A DNA stretch of 64,000 nucleotides from CAWJMD01 sp963700925. Its GTDB lineage: Bacteria > Actinomycetota > Actinomycetes > Actinomycetales > CAWJMD01. Shown in pieces: positions 54,152-61,510 of this stretch. Each line of letters begins with the position of its first letter. The stretch's first letter is position 1. A model generated the notes under the pieces. The model made no database searches. It was not told where the DNA came from and saw nothing but the letters and a program-made list of their open reading frames with translations. Position numbers and translations under genes: made by a program. The DNA lies in contig OY969553.1 in the NCBI GenBank assembly GCA_963700925.1, positions 2,604,001-2,668,000 on the forward strand. Reading direction: 5' to 3'.

Positions 54152-56581
54152 CTAGTCGCCGCTCACCGTCTCGGCACGCTGGGTGGTGTCCGCATCGTCC
54201 GGATCCGGGTCATCACCGGGTGCGTCGGCCAGCAGGGCGCGCAGAACCCGGACCGCGCCGCCCTTGTCGAGGGGCTCGTTGCCGTTGCCGCACTTGGGCG
54301 ACTGAACACACGATGGGCAGCCGCTGGCACAGGAGCACCCGGCGACCGTCTCGAGGGTCGCCCGCAGCCACGTGCGCGCGCGCAGCCACCCCCGCTCAGC
54401 GAAGCCGGCCCCTCCGGGGTGGGCGTCGTGCACGAACACGGTGGCGGTGCCGGTGTCGGGGTGCAGCGCGGTCGACACGCCACCGACGTCCCACCGGTCG
54501 CACGTCGCCACCAGTGGCAGCAGCCCGATCGCGGCGTGCTCTGCCGCGTGCACGGCACCAGGGACGACGGCGGGGTCCAGTCCGAACGCGTCCAGCACCG
54601 ACTGGGGGAGCACCCACCAGACGGCCGTCGTCCGCAGCCGGCGCTCGGGAAGGTCGAGCGGCTCCTCGCCGATCACCGTCCCGTCCGTCAGTGAACGCAT
54701 CAGGTACGACGTCACCTGGCTGGTCACCTCCACGGTGCCGAGGCACAGCGAGACCTCGCCCCAGCGCAGGGTGCGGCGGGTGTCCAGCACCCGGATGTCG
54801 CCGACGGACCGCGCGGTCGTCGTCCATGGCGGGTTCTCTAGGCGCACCAGCGCGAGCCGCTCGTCGAGGTCGAGCAGCTGCACGACGTAGGTGCTGCCGA
54901 GGTGCAGGTACACGGCGCCGGTGTGCACCGTGTGGTCGGCGGCTCCGGCGTCCACCGTCCCCACGACTCGACCGGTTCCCTCCTCGACCACCTTGACCGG
55001 CGCGCCACCGGTGCCCCGCAGGTCGGTGAGGTCCGTCGCGCGGGCCTGTTGCGTCCAGTACCAGCCGGTCTGACGCCGGCGCAGCAGCCCGCGCGCCACC
55101 AGGACGGCCAGCAGGTCGGCGGTGCTGGGCCCGAAGAGCGGCAGGTCGTCGTCCGTCAAGGGCAGCTCGGACGCGGCCGCGCACAGGTGCGGCGCCAGCA
55201 CGTGCGGGTTGTCCGGGTCGAGCACGGTGGCTTCGACGGGTCGGCCGACGATGGCTTCGGGGTGGTCGACCAGGTAGCTGTCCAGTGGGTCGTCGTCGGC
55301 GACCAGCACCGCCAGCGCCCGGGTCCCGTCACGGCCGGCCCGCCCCGCCTGCTGCCACATCGCGGAGCGCGTTCCGGGCCATCCGGCCATCAGCACCGCG
55401 TCGAGTCCCGAGATGTCGACTCCCAGCTCGAGCGCGTTGGTGCTGGCCAGCCCGAGCAGTCGCCCCGTCCGCAGGTCCTCCTCGAGCGCGCGGCGGTCCT
55501 CGGGCAGGTAGCCCGCGCGGTAGGCGGCCACCCGTCCGGCCAGCGAGGGGTCGGTCCTCGCCAGCAACCGACGGGAGGTCAGCGCCACCACCTCGGCTCC
55601 GCGGCGCGAGCGCACGAACGCCAGGGACCGCACGTTGGCCGCCACCAGATCGGCCAGCAGATCGGCGGTCTCGGACGCTGCCGTGCGCCGGGTACCTGAC
55701 CCGTCGGGGCGCTCGGGGGGCTCCCACAGCACGAGGTCGGTGTCACCGCGGCGCGACGCGTCTTCGGTCACCTCGACGACGTCCAGGCCGGTCAGCAGGC
55801 CCGCCGTGCGACCGGGGTCCGACGCTGTCGCCGAGGCCAGCACGAACACCGGGTGAGCGCCGTAGCGGGCCGCGACCCGCCGCAGCCTGCGCAGCACTGC
55901 GGCCACCTGGGCGCCGAACACGCCCCGGTACCGGTGGCACTCGTCGACCACGACGAAGCGCAGCCCGCGCAGGAACGGCGCCCAGCGCTGGTGCCCCGGC
56001 AGCAGCGAGTAGTGCAGCAGGTCGGGGTTCGTCAGCACGTAGTTGGCGTGGTCGCGCACCCAGCGCCGCTCCTCCTGGAGGGTGTCGCCGTCGTAGGTCG
56101 CCGGGCGGAGCGAGTCAAGAGCATGCTCGCCCAGGGAGTGCGCCTCCGGCCCGCCGATGAGAGCGCGCAGCCCCGACAGCTGGTCACCCGCCAGCGCCTT
56201 GGTGGGCGACAGGTACAACGCCGTGTGCCGGCGCACGAGCAGGTCGTCCGTCGGCTGGAGCAGTGCGTTCAGGGCCGGCAGCTGGAAGGCCAGCGACTTG
56301 CCGGACGCGGTGCCGGTCGACACGACGACGTGACGGCCGTTCCACGCGTGGTCCGCAGCCTCAACCTGGTGCACCCACGGCTGCTCGATGCCCTGGCCCT
56401 GCCATGCCGAGACCAGCGCTGCGTGCGACCAGGACGGCCAGTCGGCGACCTTGCCCGTGCTCGCGGGGCGACGGTGGACGTGCCTCGCCCGCGCCGTCCG
56501 GCCCTCTCCGGCCAGCAGCACGTCGAGCGCCGCCGGCGGCCTCGCGCCGTCGGCCGGCCGGGTCGTCCGGGCGTCCACCAC
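54152..56581 (-). CDS. DEXH-box helicase with DUF1998 Cys4 domain
   Basis: The 809-residue helicase has motif I STGTASGKS (about 89-97), motif II VVDECHRY, motif VI QQAGRAGRDG, and a C-terminal zinc cluster region CSCASGCPSCVQSPKCGNG (about 748-766) typical of DUF1998. This architecture matches Bacillus MrfA and Rv3649-type helicases, which act in mitomycin or DNA-damage repair. The DECH box and SF2 domains are complete. GTG start at 56581. Divergent from bldG with about 130 bases between. Confidence 0.92.
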   Translation of the reverse strand: MVDARTTRPADGARPPAALDVLLAGEGRTARARHVHRRPASTGKVADWPSWSHAALVSAWQGQGIEQPWVHQVEAADHAWNGRHVVVSTGTASGKSLAFQLPALNALLQPTDDLLVRRHTALYLSPTKALAGDQLSGLRALIGGPEAHSLGEHALDSLRPATYDGDTLQEERRWVRDHANYVLTNPDLLHYSLLPGHQRWAPFLRGLRFVVVDECHRYRGVFGAQVAAVLRRLRRVAARYGAHPVFVLASATASDPGRTAGLLTGLDVVEVTEDASRRGDTDLVLWEPPERPDGSGTRRTAASETADLLADLVAANVRSLAFVRSRRGAEVVALTSRRLLARTDPSLAGRVAAYRAGYLPEDRRALEEDLRTGRLLGLASTNALELGVDISGLDAVLMAGWPGTRSAMWQQAGRAGRDGTRALAVLVADDDPLDSYLVDHPEAIVGRPVEATVLDPDNPHVLAPHLCAAASELPLTDDDLPLFGPSTADLLAVLVARGLLRRRQTGWYWTQQARATDLTDLRGTGGAPVKVVEEGTGRVVGTVDAGAADHTVHTGAVYLHLGSTYVVQLLDLDERLALVRLENPPWTTTARSVGDIRVLDTRRTLRWGEVSLCLGTVEVTSQVTSYLMRSLTDGTVIGEEPLDLPERRLRTTAVWWVLPQSVLDAFGLDPAVVPGAVHAAEHAAIGLLPLVATCDRWDVGGVSTALHPDTGTATVFVHDAHPGGAGFAERGWLRARTWLRATLETVAGCSCASGCPSCVQSPKCGNGNEPLDKGGAVRVLRALLADAPGDDPDPDDADTTQRAETVSGD

Positions 56582-56712
56582 AGGAGTCTGTCACCGTCCG
56601 CAACACCCACACGTTGGCGGTTTGGCCCCCCCGGCGGTGCGGGGGGTGGTTGAATGCCATCGACGACCGTTGCACTCGGCGCGGTCGGGCAAGTAACCCC
56701 CCGGGAGTCACT

Positions 56713-57066
56713 GTGGACCTGTCCGTCACGAGCCGGGAGCAGGGTGGGCGCACCGTCGTGGAAGTTGGCGGCGAGATCGATGTCTACACCGCCCCGGTCC
56801 TGCGCGAGCGTCTGAACGACCTCGTCGGCGAGGGTCATCACCACCTGATCGTCGACATGCAGACCGTCGACTTCCTCGACTCCACGGGCCTCGGCGTGCT
56901 GGTGGGAGGCCTCAAACGCGTCCGCGCGCACGACGGCTCCCTGCACCTCGTGTGCACCCAGGAGAAGATCCTCAAGGTCTTCAGGATCACGGGTCTGACC
57001 AAGGTCTTCCCGATTCACCCGACCGTGGAGGAGGCCGTCGCGGCCTCCGGCGGAACGGACAGCTGA
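56713..57066 (+). CDS. bldG: BldG-like STAS anti-sigma factor antagonist
   Basis: The 117-residue STAS protein has the antagonist core VDMQTVDFLDSTGLGVLVGG with Ser57 as the likely phosphorylated residue, KRVRAHDGSLHLVC, and KVFRITGLTKVFPIH. It is very close to S. coelicolor BldG in sequence, as I recall it. GTG at 56713 follows GGGAG. The adjacent anti-sigma gene is the expected kinase/partner. Its usual role is release of a sigma factor during stress or development. Confidence 0.95.
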   Translation: MDLSVTSREQGGRTVVEVGGEIDVYTAPVLRERLNDLVGEGHHHLIVDMQTVDFLDSTGLGVLVGGLKRVRAHDGSLHLVCTQEKILKVFRITGLTKVFPIHPTVEEAVAASGGTDS

Positions 57067-57086
57067 GCCCCGGCGCAGGTCTCACG

Positions 57087-57536
57087 GTGAGCTCGGGCAG
57101 TGAGGCGGCGACCGACCCCGCTCTCACCGCAGTGGTCGAGTTGTCCTTCACCCCACTCCCCGAGCACGTCCGGACGGCGCGGCTGGTCGCGGTCTCGGTC
57201 GGACGGCGAGTCGGCCTGGACGACGAGCGCCTCGACGAGGTCAGGCTGGCAGTCGGCGAGGCCTGCGCCCGTGCGGTTCGGGTGCTTCAGGCCGCCGCGG
57301 ACGCAGCCGGCCCCGAACCGGTCCGCATGTTCCTCGACGACCGCGACGGGCTGCTCATCCGCGTGCAGGGTCCGCGGGTCGGACCTCCCGACGGCACCGC
57401 CGCGGGAGCAGGTGGCGCGCCGATCAGCTCCGACGACGACCTCGCGCTCGCGGTCGTCCGTGGCGTGGTCCCGCGGCTGACTACCGAGCGTGACGCGCTC
57501 ACCCTGTACTGGCCCGGCACCGGCCGGACACTGTGA
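57087..57536 (+). CDS. Anti-sigma factor with degenerate GHKL domain
   Basis: The 149-residue protein has a GHKL-like fold pattern: RLAVGEACARAVRVL at about 54-68 replaces the usual N-box (no Asn), and the final ALTLYWPGTGR holds a strand. From memory SCO3548, next to bldG, has the same Cys-for-Asn region. It should bind BldG and a sigma factor; kinase activity is doubtful. GTG at 57087, 20 bases after bldG. Confidence 0.8.
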   Translation: MSSGSEAATDPALTAVVELSFTPLPEHVRTARLVAVSVGRRVGLDDERLDEVRLAVGEACARAVRVLQAAADAAGPEPVRMFLDDRDGLLIRVQGPRVGPPDGTAAGAGGAPISSDDDLALAVVRGVVPRLTTERDALTLYWPGTGRTL

Positions 57537-57675
57537 CCTAGGTCGCTCCCGGCGTGCTCGCGAGACATCGGCCACCGGACGGTGCGTAGACTCCGCCCGG
57601 ACCCACCCGCTCCCGCCGGAGTCCGGCGGTGCGTGCCTGCCTGTGGGGAACTGGGAAAATCGTCAAGGAGGACGA

Positions 57676-60057
57676 ATGCCGAGCCTTTCGCTCGTGCCTG
57701 CAGTCGGAACGGGGATGTCGGCAACGACCGGACCCGCGGTCGAGCTCGCCGGCAACAACCTGACTCTCGTGGTGGCGGTTGCCGCCATCGCTCTCGTGTC
57801 GCTCGTGATGGGTGTCGTGTTCCGCCAGCAGGTGCTGGCGCACGGTGAGGGCACCAGCAAGATGCAGGAGATCGCCACTGCGGTGCAGGAGGGCGCGAGC
57901 GCCTACCTCAACCGGCAGTTCAAGACCCTGGGCGGTTTCGTCGTCCTCGTGTTCCTGCTGCTCTTCCTGCTGCCCGCCGACGACGGCTCGATCCGCATCG
58001 GCCGCAGCGTCGCCTTCGTGATCGGCGCCGTGTTCTCGGCAGCCATCGGCTACCTCGGCATGTCGCTCGCCGTCCGCGCCAACGTGCGCGTCGCCGCGGC
58101 CGCGCGGGAGGCCGACGGCAAGGCCGTCGGCACCCAGATCGCGTTCCGCACCGGTGGCACCGTCGGCATGGCCACCGTCGGGCTCGGCCTGCTGGGTGCC
58201 GCCGCGGTGGTGCTCACGTACCGGGGAGACGCCCCGGTGGTGCTCGAAGGCTTCGGTTTCGGCGCCGCGCTGCTCGCGATGTTCATGCGTGTCGGCGGCG
58301 GCATCTTCACCAAGGCGGCCGACGTCGGCGCCGACCTGGTGGGCAAGGTCGAAGCCGGCATCCCCGAGGACGACCCCCGCAACGCCGCCACCATCGCCGA
58401 CAACGTCGGCGACAACGTCGGTGACTGCGCCGGCATGGCAGCCGACCTCTTCGAGTCGTACGCGGTCACGCTCGTCGCCGCCCTGATCCTCGGCAAGGCG
58501 GCCTTCGGCGACGAGGGACTCGTGTTCCCGTTGATCGTTCCGGCCATCGGCGCGCTGACGGCCGTGCTCGGCGTCTTCATCACCCGGACGCGGGCGGGCG
58601 AGAGCGGCCTGCACGCGATCAACCGCGGCTTCTACATCTCGGCGATGGTCTCGGCCGTCGTGTGCGGTATCGCCGCCTACGCCTACCTGCCGTCGTCCTT
58701 CGCCGGACTCGCGCACGTCTCGACCGAGATCGCGGCGCTGGACGGTGACCCGCGTCTGGTGGCCACCGCAGCGGTCTGGCTGGGCATCCTGCTCGCCGGC
58801 ATCATCCTCTGGCTGACGGGCTACTTCACCGGCACCGACAAGCCGCCCACGATGAACGTGGCGCGCACGTCGCTGACGGGGGCAGCCACCGTGGTGCTCT
58901 CGGGCATCGGCGTCGGGCTGGAGTCGGCTGTGTACACGGCGGTCATCATCAGTGGCGCTGTCTACGTGGCGTTCCTGCTCGGCGGGGGCTCGATCGTGCT
59001 GTCGCTGTTCCTGATCGCACTGGCCGGCTGCGGCCTCCTGACGACCGTCGGCGTCATCGTCGCGATGGACACCTTCGGGCCCGTCAGCGACAACGCCCAG
59101 GGCATCGCCGAGATGAGCGGCGACGTCGACGAGGCCGGGGCGCAGATCCTCACCGACCTCGACGCGGTCGGCAACACCACGAAGGCCATCACCAAGGGCA
59201 TCGCGATCGCGACAGCGGTGCTGGCGGCGACGGCGCTCTTCGGTTCGTACACCGACGCCGTGCGTGCTGCTCTCGGCAAGGCGGGCGAGGAGCTCGACTC
59301 GATCGCGGGCGCCTACGACGTGGTGTCGCCCAACACGCTCGTGGGGATCATCCTCGGTGGCGCAGTGGTCTTCCTGTTCTCCGGACTGGCGATCGACGCC
59401 GTCACACGGGCCGCTGGGGCCATCGTCTTCGAGGTGCGCCGCCAGTTCCGCGAGCACCCCGGGATCATGGACTACACCGAGAAGCCCGAGTACGCGCGCG
59501 TCGTCGACATCTGCACCCGCGACTCGCTCCGTGAGCTGGCCACCCCCGGCCTGCTGGCGGCGTTCGCGCCGATCGCGGTGGGCTTCGGTCTCGGCTTCTC
59601 CGCCCTCGCCGGCTACCTCGCCGGTGCGATCGGTACCGGTGTGCTGATGGCCGTCTTCCTGGCCAACTCCGGCGGTTCGTGGGACAACGCGAAGAAGCTC
59701 GTCGAGGACGGCAGCCACGGCGGCAAGGGCTCCGACGCCCACGCGGCCACCGTCATCGGCGACACCGTCGGCGACCCGTTCAAGGACACCGCCGGACCGG
59801 CCATCAACCCGCTCATCAAGGTGATGAACCTGGTGGCGCTGCTGATTGCCCCTGCGGTGGTGGCGCTCTCGTACGGCGAGGGAGCCAACCCGGCGCTGCG
59901 GGCCGTGATCGCCGGCGTTGCCGTGGTGATCATCATCAGCGCGGTCGTGGTGTCGAAGCGGCGCCACACCACGTACGGCGACGACGTCGACGCCCCGGCC
60001 GCCGGGCCGGTCGCGTCAGTGCCGTCCGGTGCCGAGGAGGCGCGTCCGGTCGGCTGA
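57676..60057 (+). CDS. hppA: Membrane H+-translocating pyrophosphatase
   Basis: The 793-residue pump couples PPi hydrolysis to H+ export. PPi/Mg motifs DVGADLVGKVEAGIPEDDPRN (part), DNVGDNVGDCAGMAADLFESY and DTVGDPFKDTAGPAINPLIK are all intact. About 16 helices. The GNTTKAITKG segment carries Lys where K+-dependent enzymes have Ala, so this should be the K+-independent type. ATG at 57676 follows AAGGAGG. A perfect hairpin follows 22 bases after the stop. Confidence 0.96.
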   Translation: MPSLSLVPAVGTGMSATTGPAVELAGNNLTLVVAVAAIALVSLVMGVVFRQQVLAHGEGTSKMQEIATAVQEGASAYLNRQFKTLGGFVVLVFLLLFLLPADDGSIRIGRSVAFVIGAVFSAAIGYLGMSLAVRANVRVAAAAREADGKAVGTQIAFRTGGTVGMATVGLGLLGAAAVVLTYRGDAPVVLEGFGFGAALLAMFMRVGGGIFTKAADVGADLVGKVEAGIPEDDPRNAATIADNVGDNVGDCAGMAADLFESYAVTLVAALILGKAAFGDEGLVFPLIVPAIGALTAVLGVFITRTRAGESGLHAINRGFYISAMVSAVVCGIAAYAYLPSSFAGLAHVSTEIAALDGDPRLVATAAVWLGILLAGIILWLTGYFTGTDKPPTMNVARTSLTGAATVVLSGIGVGLESAVYTAVIISGAVYVAFLLGGGSIVLSLFLIALAGCGLLTTVGVIVAMDTFGPVSDNAQGIAEMSGDVDEAGAQILTDLDAVGNTTKAITKGIAIATAVLAATALFGSYTDAVRAALGKAGEELDSIAGAYDVVSPNTLVGIILGGAVVFLFSGLAIDAVTRAAGAIVFEVRRQFREHPGIMDYTEKPEYARVVDICTRDSLRELATPGLLAAFAPIAVGFGLGFSALAGYLAGAIGTGVLMAVFLANSGGSWDNAKKLVEDGSHGGKGSDAHAATVIGDTVGDPFKDTAGPAINPLIKVMNLVALLIAPAVVALSYGEGANPALRAVIAGVAVVIIISAVVVSKRRHTTYGDDVDAPAAGPVASVPSGAEEARPVG

Positions 60058-60078
60058 CGCCGTCCGTCCTCACCGCAG

Positions 60079-60122
60079 TTGTCAGAACGCCCACCCCGCC
60101 GGCAGGGTGGGCGTTCTGACAA
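60079..60122. terminator. Perfect 18-bp hairpin after hppA
   Basis: TTGTCAGAACGCCCACCC pairs exactly with GGGTGGGCGTTCTGACAA over an 8-base loop. It lies between the convergent hppA and VOC genes and can stop both. Confidence 0.92.
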
Positions 60123-60146
60123 GTGCGGGCCTGTCCGGGCCTCGCC

Positions 60147-60578
60147 CTAGGTGGCGAACACCTGGGAGTCGTCAGCGAACGCCTTGAACTCCAGTGCGTT
60201 GCCGGCCGGGTCGAGCAGGAACATCGTCCACTGCTCCCCGGGCTCCCCCTCGAAACGCACATAGGGCTCGATGACAAACTCGGTACCCGCCGCACGCAGC
60301 CGGTCGGCGAGCTGGGTGAACTCGGGGACGGTCAGGATCAGGCCGAAGTGCGGCACGGGGACGTCGTGGCCGTCGACCGGGTTGTGGACCCGCTGGGGGC
60401 GCTCCGGCGCAAGGTGGGTGACGAACTGGTGCCCGTGCAGGTTCCAGTCCACCCAGGTGTCGGCGGTGCGGCCCTGCGCCAGGCCAAGGACCTCGCCGTA
60501 GAACTGGCGGGCAGCTGCAAGGTCGTCGACCGGCATGGCCAGGTGGAACCGCGGGATGGGGGAGTCGAGTGCGCTCAT
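60147..60578 (-). CDS. VOC (glyoxalase/bleomycin-resistance) family protein
   Basis: The 143-residue protein begins PRFHLAMPVDDLAAARQFYG, the first VOC half, and ends DPAGNALEFKAF, the second metal Glu. HFGLILTVPEF provides the second His region. Substrate is unknown. ATG at 60578. It is divergent from the TSUP gene, with a hairpin between. Confidence 0.85.
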   Translation of the reverse strand: MSALDSPIPRFHLAMPVDDLAAARQFYGEVLGLAQGRTADTWVDWNLHGHQFVTHLAPERPQRVHNPVDGHDVPVPHFGLILTVPEFTQLADRLRAAGTEFVIEPYVRFEGEPGEQWTMFLLDPAGNALEFKAFADDSQVFAT

Positions 60579-60588
60579 GGAGCCAGCG

Positions 60589-60630
60589 TGTCAGAACCTC
60601 GACGCCCCAGGGCGCCCCGAGGTTCTGACA
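60589..60630. repeat. Hairpin in VOC/TSUP divergent region
   Basis: TGTCAGAACCTCG pairs with CGAGGTTCTGACA (13 bp) and an inner CGCCC/GGGCG stem extends it. It shares TGTCAGAAC with the terminator after hppA. In the divergent region it may be an operator, or a mobile palindromic repeat. Confidence 0.8.
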
Positions 60631-60648
60631 GGTCCTTAGGGTCGGACG

Positions 60649-61386
60649 GTGACCACGAGCGCCCTCCTCGTCCTCGCCGGGATCGGAGCCGGCCTGATCG
60701 GGTCCGGCGCGGGCGTGGCGTCACTCGTCTCCTACCCCGCCCTTCTGGCCGCGGGGCTGCCGCCGCTGACCGCCAACGTGTCGAACACCGTGGCCATGAC
60801 GATCAGCTCGGTCTCGTCCATCGGGGCGTCACGTCCCGAGCTGACCGGGCAGTGGCGTCGACTGCTGCCCTTCGTGCTCGTGGCGCTGCTTGGTGGCGTG
60901 GTCGGCATGGCGTTTCTGCTCGCCTTTCCCTCGGAGACGTTCGAGGCGGTCGTGCCGTGGCTGATCGGGCTCGCGTCGGTGGCTCTGCTGGCCCGGCCCT
61001 GGCTGCAGCACCTGCACTCCGAACGCCTGGGCGAGCGGCACCCGCTGATCGTCACCGGCGTCGGCCTGGCCTGCGTGTACGGCGGCTACTTCGGCGCTGC
61101 GGCAGGCGTGCTGATCATGTCCATCATCGGCTCGGTCATCGCGGACGAGTGGGCGCGCGTGAACGCCTTCAAGAACGTGCTGCTGGGCGTGTCGAACCTG
61201 ACTGCCACGGTCGGTTTCCTGTTGCTCGGCCCGGTGCAGTGGTCCGCTGTGATGCCCCTCGCCTTCGGGTGCCTGATCGGTGCGGCAGTCGGGCCGGCCG
61301 TCGTCCGCCGTCTGCCCGAGACCCCATTGCGCATCGCGATCGGCCTGGCCGGGCTCGGGCTGGCGGTGCGGCTGGCACTCGGCTGA
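60649..61386 (+). CDS. TSUP (TauE/SafE-family) sulfite exporter-like membrane protein
   Basis: The 245-residue protein has about eight membrane segments in two similar halves (GIGAGLIGSGAGVASLVSYPA at about 11-31; ACVYGGYFGAAAGVLIM at about 137-153), the TSUP hallmark. TSUP proteins move sulfite, sulfoacetate or related organic acids; substrate here is unknown. GTG at 60649. Confidence 0.88.
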   Translation: MTTSALLVLAGIGAGLIGSGAGVASLVSYPALLAAGLPPLTANVSNTVAMTISSVSSIGASRPELTGQWRRLLPFVLVALLGGVVGMAFLLAFPSETFEAVVPWLIGLASVALLARPWLQHLHSERLGERHPLIVTGVGLACVYGGYFGAAAGVLIMSIIGSVIADEWARVNAFKNVLLGVSNLTATVGFLLLGPVQWSAVMPLAFGCLIGAAVGPAVVRRLPETPLRIAIGLAGLGLAVRLALG

Positions 61387-61510
61387 GCGACTCCTACTGG
61401 CAGACGGCGGCAGGCCCCGGCTGGACGGACGCGGGGGTTGACGGGTTACCGTGCACCCGGCCGCCGGGCTGTGACTTCTCCACGCCCGGGGCGAACCAGG
61501 AAGGCAGTCA

